The notes under the pieces are model-generated. The model was given only the letters and a program-made list of their open reading frames with translations. It had not been told where the DNA came from and made no database searches. From Clostridiales bacterium UBA1234 (GTDB lineage Bacteria; Bacillota; Clostridia; TANB77; UBA1234), in assembly GCA_002308995.1 (NCBI GenBank), contig DBWQ01000023.1, positions 89,039 to 100,119 on the forward strand: a stretch of DNA of 11,081 bases, read 5' to 3'. Positions 1 through 6,640 of the stretch are shown here, piece by piece. Made by a program: the position numbers and the translations under genes. How positions within the stretch are numbered: the stretch's first letter is position 1; every line of letters begins with the position of its first letter.

Positions 1-24
1 TTTTGGTTCTTCTTTTGGTTCTTC
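1..24. repeat. Tandem 12-bp repeat, two perfect copies at the window edge
   Basis: TTTTGGTTCTTC occurs twice in direct succession at 1-12 and 13-24 with no mismatch. On the minus strand it encodes EEPK-EEPK at the visible end of the secreted protein. As it abuts the edge, the array may continue to the left. In-frame 12-bp units would change the length of a Pro/Glu/Lys stalk without breaking the frame. Confidence 0.75.
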
Positions 25-447
25 TATCACAGGGTCTTCCCCGGTTGCGATACTTGTTGTTATACTTTCAATGCTAATATTATTCTCGGCAAGTTCTTGC
101 TCGATATCCACATCAATGGTTTCAGAAACGGTTACTAAAGCACCAAGTCCTTCCATCACATCTTCTTTATCCATTTCTTTAATATCGGTGGTTCCTGCCT
201 TATCTGCAATATCCGCCACTTTATAGGCTGCCGAAAGAAGCACATCATATTGCTCAGATGTCAGTTCTTTTTTATTTAAAAATTTTACCGCCTTGGCCAC
301 AATACTATCTGGCAGTCGATACGTGGTATCGCCTACAGGATAGGTGGCATATAAAGCGCCAATCACTTGTTCTTTGGTAGCTCCTAAGCTAGATGTTGTT
401 AATATGAGCACCCAAATAAGAGCTATCCAAATAATTTTATTTTTCAA
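1..447 (-). CDS. Secreted acidic protein of unknown function, N-terminal part (runs off the left edge)
   Basis: I do not recognise this protein. The frame stays open for 149 codons from 447 to the window edge, so the C-terminus is missing. The start is read as TTG at 447: a GAGGTG ribosome site lies 8 nt upstream, and the only nearby upstream ATG in another frame stops after three codons. The N-terminus is a clear signal peptide: K2 and K4, a hydrophobic core at about residues 5-18, then SSLGA with cleavage plausible around residues 22-24. The mature part (about 24-140) looks helical and acidic, has no cysteine and no motif I can name. It ends in two EEPK units at 142-149, like the Pro/charged stretches that often precede a wall or membrane anchor. 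It lies 58 nt after cpsB on the same strand with no clear terminator between, so it is probably co-transcribed with cpsC-cpsD-cpsB. A sorting signal, if present, would lie outside the window. Confidence 0.8.
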   Translation of the reverse strand, partial: MKNKIIWIALIWVLILTTSSLGATKEQVIGALYATYPVGDTTYRLPDSIVAKAVKFLNKKELTSEQYDVLLSAAYKVADIADKAGTTDIKEMDKEDVMEGLGALVTVSETIDVDIEQELAENNISIESITTSIATGEDPVIEEPKEEPK

Positions 448-455
448 TCTTGCAT

Positions 456-461
456 CACCTC
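456..461 (-). promoter_or_regulatory. Ribosome binding site setting a TTG start
   Basis: GAGGTG on the minus strand, 8 nt before the TTG at 447. It decides the start of the secreted protein, since no in-frame ATG lies near the beginning of the signal peptide. Confidence 0.7.
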
Positions 462-505
462 GATTGCCAATTCATTTATGGTGACGATTAAAAACCGCCA
501 CTAGC

Positions 506-1276
506 TTATCTTCCTAATAACATTTTTACCAAACTCATACGTTGTGGTTTTAACGAATATTGCTTGAAAGGAATTGCTTCATCATTTAATGCTTTATATG
601 GATTAACCTCTGTTAGCTCATTTACCTTGTTCTTACCCACTAGTTTTTCTGCCATTTGTAACCCTTTTTGGTATTTTTGGTAATGATGCGAAGCATGTGC
701 ATCTGACGCAATAAAATATACCATGTTGCTCTCTAGCATACGCACAGCCACCTTTTTGGCATCTGTGCCATAATTACCTACTAGTGATGAAGCATTGATT
801 TGCATCAACACGCCTCTTTTTAAAAGTTCTAAAATTAAGTTAAAATCTTGTTGAACTTTTAAATAGCGCTCTGGATGCGCCAGTATTGGCACATACCCTG
901 CTGAAACTAGCTTATATACTACATCATATACGTAGTTTACTTCTTCCATGAGTGGAAGTTCAAACAGCAAATAACGCGAACCATTTAAGGTAGTACACTT
1001 GCCAAGCGATTTATCTAGCTCTGGAAAAATAAATACTTCTTCTCCCAATGAAACTTCCACAGGAATATTCTGTTCACCAAGTGCCTCTTGAATAATAGAC
1101 ACCTTGTATTGTAATTCTGTGAGCGACGTTTGGTAGCCATCTTCCATATAATGCGGTGTAAAGCATACATGCGTAATACCAGCATCACTTGCTGCTTTTA
1201 ACATGGAAAGTGATTTTTCTAGTGTTGGCGCACCATCATCCACATCAAACACAATATGATTATGGATATCAATCAT
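506..1276 (-). CDS. cpsB: PHP-family tyrosine-protein phosphatase (CpsB/Wzh/YwqE type)
   Basis: A manganese-dependent PHP-domain phosphatase of 256 aa, usual for the family. Known members dephosphorylate the tyrosine tail of the CpsD kinase and so tune capsule assembly at the cytoplasmic face. Metal-binding motifs are complete: D3-I-H5-N-H7 at the N-terminus, the DDG at 13-15, TPHY at 40-43, G-E-E80, AHPERY with H134, and SDAH with D192 and H194. The ATG overlaps the cpsD stop by 4 nt (ATGA), a sign of translational coupling, and GGTGG lies shortly upstream. The order C-D-B, with the phosphatase after the kinase, differs from the B-C-D order of streptococcal capsule loci. No key residue is missing, so activity is expected. 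Confidence 0.93.
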   Translation of the reverse strand: MIDIHNHIVFDVDDGAPTLEKSLSMLKAASDAGITHVCFTPHYMEDGYQTSLTELQYKVSIIQEALGEQNIPVEVSLGEEVFIFPELDKSLGKCTTLNGSRYLLFELPLMEEVNYVYDVVYKLVSAGYVPILAHPERYLKVQQDFNLILELLKRGVLMQINASSLVGNYGTDAKKVAVRMLESNMVYFIASDAHASHHYQKYQKGLQMAEKLVGKNKVNELTEVNPYKALNDEAIPFKQYSLKPQRMSLVKMLLGR

Positions 1277-2016
1277 TTCTTTCCACCACGCTTCTTTTTC
1301 TTTTTACTATCATCATCACTACTATAGTAGCCACCATAATATCCTTTGCCATATTTGCTATATTTTCCGTAAAAATTGTCTTCGATATCAACTTTGTTAA
1401 GCACTACACCAACCACCCTGGCACCAGCATTATCCAATGCTAGCTTAACGGATTTAAGCTCGTCTTTGTGCGTTTCTCCGCTACTTGCCACAATGACTAC
1501 TCTATCGACAAACGAAGAAATGATAATACTATCAGTAACTGGTAGTGCAGGCGCACCATCAAATATCACTATATCAAACTCATCCTTAAGAGCACTCATC
1601 AAATCTTTCATACGATTTAACGAAATCAGTTCAGAAGGGTTTGGAGGCACAGGGCCACTCGTAATCACATATAAATTAGGAATTTCGGTTGTCTTAATTA
1701 ATTTATCTTGATCGATATTAATATTGGCCAAATAATTAGAAAGACCATTCATATTGGTAAGATCAAAACGCTTGTGTTGCACACCACGACGCATATCCGC
1801 ATCCACCAAAATGGTACGCTTATTTTGCATGGCAAACACGGTGGCTAAATTAGACGCTACCGAGCTTTTTCCTTCACTTACGTGAGAACTCGTAATTAAA
1901 ATGGATTTAGCTCCATCGTTAGACATAGAAAACTCTAAATTGGTTCTAAGGGTACGATATGCCTCTGCCGCAATCGACTTTGGCTTACCAAATGAAACAA
2001 TGGCATCTTTAAGCAT
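1273..2016 (-). CDS. cpsD: Tyrosine-protein kinase of capsule assembly (CpsD/CapB/YwqD type, BY-kinase)
   Basis: A cytoplasmic ATP-dependent BY-kinase of 247 aa that autophosphorylates on a C-terminal tyrosine cluster and acts with the membrane adaptor CpsC. Visible in order: the EAYRTLRTNLEF segment at 18-29; Walker A at 42-52 ending SEGKSS with K50; Walker A' ILVDADMR at 69-76; Walker B IVIFD at 149-153; then seven tyrosines at 216, 219, 222, 226, 227, 230 and 231. Two points are unusual. Walker B is followed by GAP where most homologues I know have TPP. The tyrosine cluster is followed by an acidic DDD and a strongly basic tail (KKKKKRGGKK, 238-247). The ATG follows the cpsC stop after a single base. 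Its ribosome site is a run of six G (minus strand 2030-2025) inside the last cpsC codons. Confidence 0.94.
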   Translation of the reverse strand: MLKDAIVSFGKPKSIAAEAYRTLRTNLEFSMSNDGAKSILITSSHVSEGKSSVASNLATVFAMQNKRTILVDADMRRGVQHKRFDLTNMNGLSNYLANINIDQDKLIKTTEIPNLYVITSGPVPPNPSELISLNRMKDLMSALKDEFDIVIFDGAPALPVTDSIIISSFVDRVVIVASSGETHKDELKSVKLALDNAGARVVGVVLNKVDIEDNFYGKYSKYGKGYYGGYYSSDDDSKKKKKRGGKK

Positions 2017-2017
2017 C

Positions 2018-2716
2018 TTATTTGCCCCCCTTCTTGGTATTTAGTTTTGGAATCGTACACAAAACAGGAAGGCCTGTTAGTTTCGTAATGTTTTCTTCTG
2101 TTTTAATGGTGTTATCAAAATAATACGCTAAAAAGATTGCTGCAGCTGTGATAGCCATGAACGCAAAGGCAAATAACGCCATGTTTTTGGTGTATTTCAC
2201 GTTGACAGGGGTATCATTATCCTCGGCGGCATCTAAAACAGAAATATTATTAATTTTATATTTTTTCTCAACCTCTTTAATAAACACTTTGGTCATTTCG
2301 TTAGCAATTTGTGTAGAAAGCTCAGGTGCTGTAGTAGTAATAGAAAGCTTAATGACATCAGTATCTTTTACGGAGCTAACACTAATACCTTTTTTTAATG
2401 CCTCGTAGGTCATGTCTAAATTTAAGTTTTGAATGACGCTATTTGAAACCGTTTTGCTCTTCATAATTTCACCATAGGTAGAAATTAGCTTTTGGTTTAA
2501 TGCGATATCTGATTGCGTAATAGCAGAGGCAGAATCAGTAGCATCAGAATAAGACTTGGCAAGAAGTAGCGTTGCCGATGAAGTATATTTTGGTGTCACT
2601 ATAAACTTTGTGTATGCAAAACCAAGTAATACTCCCAAAACTAACGCAAGAATTAGCCATAGTCTTTTTTTCCAATATTCATATAATAATTCAATCAAGT
2701 CTAGTTCTTCGTCCAT
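2018..2716 (-). CDS. cpsC: Capsule chain-length determinant / kinase adaptor (CpsC/CapA, Wzz family)
   Basis: A polysaccharide co-polymerase of 232 aa with the usual two-helix layout: a short cytoplasmic N-terminus, TM1 at about 19-36, an extracellular loop starting with PKYTSSATLLL, TM2 at about 179-200, and a cytoplasmic tail of about 30 residues containing LTGLPVLCTIPKL. In known systems the tail activates the partner kinase, while the loop controls polymer length and export. Start chosen at ATG 2716: AAGGAG lies 9 nt upstream, and the protein then opens with the family-typical acidic stretch MDEELDLIELL. An in-frame TTG at 2758 would lie only about 12 nt past the -10 box and has no ribosome site. 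This is the first gene after the promoter at 2770-2798. Confidence 0.93.
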   Translation of the reverse strand: MDEELDLIELLYEYWKKRLWLILALVLGVLLGFAYTKFIVTPKYTSSATLLLAKSYSDATDSASAITQSDIALNQKLISTYGEIMKSKTVSNSVIQNLNLDMTYEALKKGISVSSVKDTDVIKLSITTTAPELSTQIANEMTKVFIKEVEKKYKINNISVLDAAEDNDTPVNVKYTKNMALFAFAFMAITAAAIFLAYYFDNTIKTEENITKLTGLPVLCTIPKLNTKKGGK

Positions 2717-2769
2717 ATTCCTAGTCTCCTTAATTATGTTGATTATTTTTCCTATCAAAAACCGTTGTT

Positions 2770-2798
2770 ATTATATTACATAATGCGCTATTTATCAA
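2770..2798 (-). promoter_or_regulatory. Sigma-A-type promoter of the cpsC-cpsD-cpsB operon
   Basis: On the minus strand TTGATA (2798-2793) is followed by a 17-nt spacer and a perfect TATAAT (2775-2770). Transcription would start near 2763, giving a leader of about 47 nt before the cpsC ATG at 2716. It lies in the 111-nt gap between the vanZ-like gene and cpsC, one of the widest gaps in the window. A short dyad, CTATT-GATA-AATAG, spans 2788-2801 and overlaps the -35 box. It could be an operator, but five-base arms may arise by chance in AT-rich DNA. Match and spacing are seen directly; activity is inferred. Confidence 0.75.
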
Positions 2799-2827
2799 TA
2801 GAAAAGTGGAGATTTTGACACCATTTT

Positions 2828-3313
2828 TTATTTAGATTTTTGCCTCATTTTAAAGATAAAATAGTAGATGAGACACCCCCATACTCCCCCAATCGTATCT
2901 ACCAAACAATCTACAAAAGTTCCATTCCTACCTGATACATACGTTTGGTGAAACTCATCCGTTAGAGCGTATAAAAAACAAACTAGCAAAGCAATCGCAA
3001 TATTGCGCCATTTGTGCTTTTCAAAGTCTCCCAACGCCACTAATATTAAAAGTGCTAAAATGCCATAAATGGTAATATGTGCCACTTTTCGCATGGTGGG
3101 ATTAATTTTGTATACCACTTGCATAATCTCTTCTTCTGTTTTTAAATGCTTATTGATGTTTAAGTTATAAGCTAATTTGTCAAAAAATGTCACTAGTTCA
3201 CCCGTAAAAGATCTACTTTGCAAGGTAGACGCCTTGCCATTAGTGGCTGAAAAAGTAAAAATCACACCAAGCCAAAAAGCCACTAGGCCCCAATATAATA
3301 CTTTTTTAATCAT
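2828..3313 (-). CDS. VanZ-family membrane protein
   Basis: A small integral membrane protein of 161 aa with all VanZ-like hallmarks: TM1 at about 5-22 leading into FSATNGKAS (21-29), R75-K-V-A-H79 just before TM2 (about 79-95), TM3 at about 103-118, DEFHQ at 119-123, the R129 and D135/D139 segment, and TM4 at about 138-154. VanZ itself gives low-level teicoplanin resistance, but most relatives have no defined reaction, and this gene's location does not indicate resistance. It begins 26 nt after ugd, with an AGAAGTG-like ribosome site upstream of ATG 3313. It ends 30 nt before the -35 box of the cpsC promoter, so it is probably the last gene of the biosynthetic transcript unless that transcript reads through. 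A role in envelope polymer assembly is only an inference from position. Confidence 0.88.
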   Translation of the reverse strand: MIKKVLYWGLVAFWLGVIFTFSATNGKASTLQSRSFTGELVTFFDKLAYNLNINKHLKTEEEIMQVVYKINPTMRKVAHITIYGILALLILVALGDFEKHKWRNIAIALLVCFLYALTDEFHQTYVSGRNGTFVDCLVDTIGGVWGCLIYYFIFKMRQKSK

Positions 3314-3339
3314 AGATTCACTTCTTTCGTATAAAAATT

Positions 3340-4506
3340 TTAGTCACGCGCAAAAAGGTCTCTTGTATATACTTTGTCTTTGACACTATCTAAAATAGCA
3401 TCATATCGATTGGCCAAAATAATTTCAGATTCTTCACAAAACTCTTTAAAATCATTTATCACTCTGCAATCATCAAACGTCTCCGCTTTTAATGTTGGCT
3501 CATAAATGACTACTTCCACGTCTTCATCCTTTAAGCGCTCAATTATTTCTTGAATGGCGCTTGCTCTAAAATTATCGGAATCTTTTTTCATGGTTAAACG
3601 ATACACACCCACTACTTCTGGTGTTTTTTGCAAGACCGTATTTACAATATGTTTCTTTCTGGTACGATTGGCTCTAACAATAGCTCTAATAATATTTTCT
3701 GGCACATTATTGTAATTGGCAAGTAGTTGCTTGGTATCCTTTGGTAAGCAGTAGCCACCATATCCAAAAGAAGGGTTGTTATAGTGGTCTCCTATTCTTG
3801 GATCTAGCCCTACTCCCTCGATGATATCTTTGCTATTTAAGCCTTTTATCTCGGCATAAGTATCTAGCTCATTAAAATACGCTACACGAAGTGCTAAATA
3901 TGTATTGGCAAACAGTTTTACTGCCTCTGCCTCGGTACTATTCATATATTTTATGACGATATCTTCTTTTAAAGCACATTCTTTTAAAAGATTAGCAAAC
4001 TTTTCAGCACGCTCACTCTTCTCGCCCACAATAATTCTAGAAGGATATAGGTTATCATATAGCGCTTTACCCTCACGCAAAAATTCTGGTGAGAAAAAGA
4101 TATTATCTATTCTATATTTTTGTTTCATACTTTCAATAAAGCCAACCGGAATGGTAGATTTCACCACCATGGTAGTATCTAGTTTTAGCGAGATAACTTT
4201 TTGAATGATATCTTCTACACTAGAAGTATCAAAAAAGTTCTTTTCATCATCATAGTTAGTAGGAGTACTGATGATAATATACTCGGCTCCCTCAAAAGCT
4301 TCTTTGTAATCTAGTGTAGCTTTTAAATTTAGCTCTTTTTCTTTAAAATATTTTTCAATATACTCGTCTTGAATTGGGCTAATTCTTTTATTAATTTTCT
4401 CAACTTTTTCTGGTATCACATCAAGTGCTACCACTTCATTTTTTTGACTAAGCAATGTGGCTAGAGATAAGCCCACATAACCAGTACCTGCAACTGCGAG
4501 TTTCAT
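3340..4506 (-). CDS. ugd: UDP-glucose 6-dehydrogenase
   Basis: A cytoplasmic NAD-dependent enzyme that oxidises UDP-glucose twice to UDP-glucuronate. At 388 aa it matches the short bacterial Ugd class. Motifs in order: Rossmann GTGYVG at 7-12, STPTN at 80-84, STIPVGF at 117-123, SPEFLREGKALYDNLYPSR at 139-157, the central NSTEAEAVKLFANTY helix at 189-203 with K197, and FGYGGYCLPKD at 247-257 with the catalytic cysteine C253. The ATG at 4506 is preferred to the in-frame ATG at 4524, because AAAGGAA sits 8 nt upstream of 4506 and the Rossmann strand then starts at residue 2. Its presence predicts glucuronic acid, or a sugar made from it such as galacturonic acid, in the polymer. It sits on the GC-richer side of the composition step, unlike the glycosyltransferases upstream. 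Confidence 0.95.
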   Translation of the reverse strand: MKLAVAGTGYVGLSLATLLSQKNEVVALDVIPEKVEKINKRISPIQDEYIEKYFKEKELNLKATLDYKEAFEGAEYIIISTPTNYDDEKNFFDTSSVEDIIQKVISLKLDTTMVVKSTIPVGFIESMKQKYRIDNIFFSPEFLREGKALYDNLYPSRIIVGEKSERAEKFANLLKECALKEDIVIKYMNSTEAEAVKLFANTYLALRVAYFNELDTYAEIKGLNSKDIIEGVGLDPRIGDHYNNPSFGYGGYCLPKDTKQLLANYNNVPENIIRAIVRANRTRKKHIVNTVLQKTPEVVGVYRLTMKKDSDNFRASAIQEIIERLKDEDVEVVIYEPTLKAETFDDCRVINDFKEFCEESEIILANRYDAILDSVKDKVYTRDLFARD

Positions 4507-4556
4507 ATTCTTATTTCCTTTCATTTTATTATACTATTAACTTTCAACAATATATC

Positions 4557-5117
4557 TTAACACTTAATTATATCTTTAGAGCCTTTTTGACTTATGACTT
4601 TTGCTGGTACGCCAGCGATAGAAACATTATCAATTTTAAACGACTTATTGACAACGGCATTAGCTCCTATTGCAACATTATTTCCAATAGTTATATTTCC
4701 AAAAATTTTAGCACCAGGACCTATATAACAATTATCTCCTATCGATGGCGCTTGATTTGTCTTACCAGCTTCAGTTCCTATATTTACACAAACATGGATT
4801 CTACAATTCTGTCCTATTACAGAACCAGAATTAATTACTATAGGACCTATGTGAGCAATAGACAAACCAGGTCCAAATACATTTAACGGAATGGAATAGC
4901 CTAACATAATCCCTAATTTATGCCTCTTATATTTATAGTATGTGTACACTAATCTATTCACAAAGCCTTTTTTACAATTATAATATAATTCACATTTTCT
5001 TAATAAAATCTCATATTTCCAAATATAGTCCCCATGTTTTGGTTTATTTGTCTTTCTGCCAAGCATTTTTTTGTCTTGTAATAAATACTGTTTATAATCA
5101 TCTATACTTTTAATCAT
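4557..5117 (-). CDS. Serine-acetyltransferase-like O-acetyltransferase (left-handed beta-helix)
   Basis: A 186-aa acyltransferase with a helical N-terminus (about 1-70) and hexapeptide repeats from about 75 to 158. The repeats contain AHIGPIVIN with H89 and RIHVCVNIGT with H108, placed like the catalytic histidines of CysE-type enzymes, and later IGDNCYIGPGAKIFG and IGNNVAIGANAVV. It ends with the usual GVPAKVI at 169-175. CysE-like proteins inside polysaccharide loci generally transfer acetyl from acetyl-CoA to a sugar hydroxyl, so I favour modification of the repeat unit over cysteine synthesis. The start has a strong GGAGG 4 nt upstream. It is shorter than typical housekeeping CysE, which fits a capsule enzyme. 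A 77-nt gap separates it from wzx and may hold its own promoter. The sugar target cannot be told. Confidence 0.88.
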   Translation of the reverse strand: MIKSIDDYKQYLLQDKKMLGRKTNKPKHGDYIWKYEILLRKCELYYNCKKGFVNRLVYTYYKYKRHKLGIMLGYSIPLNVFGPGLSIAHIGPIVINSGSVIGQNCRIHVCVNIGTEAGKTNQAPSIGDNCYIGPGAKIFGNITIGNNVAIGANAVVNKSFKIDNVSIAGVPAKVISQKGSKDIIKC

Positions 5118-5166
5118 AAAACCTCCATATCATATACCAAATAAAACTTACACAAGTAAAACGGTT

Positions 5167-5194
5167 TTCATAAGTATTATTTTGTTAATGTCAA
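5167..5194 (-). promoter_or_regulatory. Possible internal promoter before the acetyltransferase gene
   Basis: A perfect TTGACA (5194-5189) starts on the base right after the wzx stop codon. It is followed by a 16-nt spacer and TATGAA (5172-5167), which matches TATAAT at four of six positions. It lies in the widest gap of the biosynthetic block. AT-rich DNA often yields chance hexamers, so this is tentative. Confidence 0.3.
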
Positions 5195-6628
5195 TTAATC
5201 AAACCTTTTAAATTTAACAAGTACTTTGTTTATTTCTATAACTGAAAATACATATTTTATATTTAGTAACCCATAAACAATGCATCCTAAACAAATTTGA
5301 ATAATTAATCTTATAGCACTATTTATCTGAATATAATTAAACGGATAAATAATAAACAACATAATTACCGATTTTATAAAGAATGGAATCCCCTGAATTA
5401 TATATTTCTTAATAGGCAATTCTTTTCTAATTGCTATTGCTTGATAAAACATAACAGCAAATTCAGCTGTTATTGTTCCTATACATGCTCCTATACTTCC
5501 GTTTGATGGAATAAGTATTAAGTTCATAATCAAATTAGTAATTGCGCCCAAAAAAACTGAGAATATGTATATTTTGTCCTCCTCTCTTGGAATTAAAAAT
5601 TGAGTTCGTAGGACATTTGCAAATGATATAAACGGTAATGTAGTTGATAGTAGCATAATTAATATACCTGTTTTTTGAAATTCTTCTCCAAAAAAGAATG
5701 GCGCAAATCTATATCCAACCCCTATTAATCCAAAAGCCATTGAAAATGACAAAAACATAACAAATTGTATGGATTTTGAAATATAATTTTCTGCTTGAAC
5801 TTTATCTCCCTTAGAAATAATATTAGACATTCTTGGGAGCATAACAGTCCCAAGTGCAGTTATAAGAGCTAATGGAATATTTATAATCTTTTCTGCATTT
5901 TCATAAAATCCCACTTCTAACACGGTTGTTAATGATCCTAGCATTATTTTATCCATTATCTTGTATAAACTTACAGCAATAACAGGAATAAAAAGTATTA
6001 AATTTGGCTTTAGATGTACAAACACATCTTTAGTTTGAATTTTGACAAATCTAATTTTTTTCTTTAAAAACCCCCATAGTATTATTTGACTTAAGCAGGT
6101 CATCCCCGCCATAATACAAGTATATTTCCAAATATCTGTTTTGGATTTTACAAACAAAAATATCAATAATACAGTTCCTATTTTTACAAAAGTATTTCTA
6201 GTAATGGTTTTTTTAAACTCTTCTAAGCCGAAGAAAAACCAATTGATGTCTAACATTGATGAAATAATAAACGCTGATTGTATCAATAGAATTATCTTGT
6301 ACTGACTATTACACAATAGAACATAGCATATATATATTATTGTCATTATAATTCCCATAAATAATTGCAAGCAGTATATACTCCAAAATGTTTTTGACAG
6401 TTCATCTTTATCGTCTCGGACTTTTGCTATAGTTCGATTTCCATAATTATTAACACCTAACATTGTTAATAACATAAAGTAATGTACTATTGAGTATGTA
6501 TATGAATATATTCCGACCCCATTTGCACCTATAACTCTTGACAAGAATGGAGCTGTTATTAGTGGAATAATAAGGATTAAGATTTGATACATCATATTAT
6601 ATATAAGATTCTTTTTAGGATTCTCCAT
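5195..6628 (-). CDS. wzx: Wzx-type repeat-unit flippase (polysaccharide biosynthesis / MATE-like fold)
   Basis: An integral membrane protein of 477 aa, the normal size for Wzx, that moves undecaprenyl-diphosphate-linked repeat units to the outer face of the membrane. The N-terminus is characteristic: a first TM segment with PLITAPFLSRVIGANGVGIYSY (split here at about 22-43), followed by NNYGNRTIAKVRDDKDELSK around 60-80. About 12-14 hydrophobic segments follow, separated by short Lys/Arg-rich loops, as in the RfbX/Polysacc_synt family. The ATG at 6628 lies 12 nt after the GT2 stop, with a weak GTGGTG ribosome site 5 nt upstream. Flippases of this family show some preference for the first sugar and decorations of their own unit, so this gene should travel with the adjacent wzy and glycosyltransferases. 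Confidence 0.92.
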   Translation of the reverse strand: MENPKKNLIYNMMYQILILIIPLITAPFLSRVIGANGVGIYSYTYSIVHYFMLLTMLGVNNYGNRTIAKVRDDKDELSKTFWSIYCLQLFMGIIMTIIYICYVLLCNSQYKIILLIQSAFIISSMLDINWFFFGLEEFKKTITRNTFVKIGTVLLIFLFVKSKTDIWKYTCIMAGMTCLSQIILWGFLKKKIRFVKIQTKDVFVHLKPNLILFIPVIAVSLYKIMDKIMLGSLTTVLEVGFYENAEKIINIPLALITALGTVMLPRMSNIISKGDKVQAENYISKSIQFVMFLSFSMAFGLIGVGYRFAPFFFGEEFQKTGILIMLLSTTLPFISFANVLRTQFLIPREEDKIYIFSVFLGAITNLIMNLILIPSNGSIGACIGTITAEFAVMFYQAIAIRKELPIKKYIIQGIPFFIKSVIMLFIIYPFNYIQINSAIRLIIQICLGCIVYGLLNIKYVFSVIEINKVLVKFKRFD

Positions 6629-6640
6629 AAAAACACCACT

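Noticed and set aside
448..475. Tiny reading frames (six and three codons) ahead of the TTG start of the secreted protein, as a leader peptide
   Set aside because: Neither has a usable ribosome site of its own, and the second ATG directly abuts GAGGTG. Chance ATGs are more likely.
481..501. Hairpin GTGGCG/CGTCAC (one G-T wobble) with a T-rich loop just after cpsB, as a terminator
   Set aside because: The stem is six pairs and the T run lies in the loop, not after the stem. It does not look like an intrinsic terminator.
1189..1711. Plus-strand frames opposite cpsB and cpsD
   Set aside because: They are antisense to well-supported genes, with compositions (runs of Thr/Ser/Ile/Leu) expected from complementing AT-rich coding DNA.
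2717..2758. Longer cpsC starting at TTG 2758
   Set aside because: It has no ribosome site and lies almost at the predicted transcript start, while ATG 2716 has AAGGAG at good spacing.
2828..3313. VanZ-like gene as evidence of a glycopeptide resistance cluster
   Set aside because: No vanA/H/X/Y/S/R-type genes accompany it, and the context is polysaccharide assembly.
4528..4533. Perfect TATAAT upstream of ugd as a promoter
   Set aside because: No -35-like hexamer lies at 16-19 nt, and the predicted start would fall on the ribosome site of ugd.
4455..4886. 143-codon plus-strand frame opposite the acetyltransferase
   Set aside because: It is antisense to a gene with clear beta-helix motifs, has Tyr/Ser/Ile-rich low-complexity content and no ribosome site. 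It is a shadow of the real gene.
4557..5117. Acetyltransferase as a housekeeping CysE in cysteine synthesis
   Set aside because: It has a shorter N-terminus than CysE, no cysteine genes nearby, and lies inside the polymer-specific block. Sugar O-acetylation fits better.
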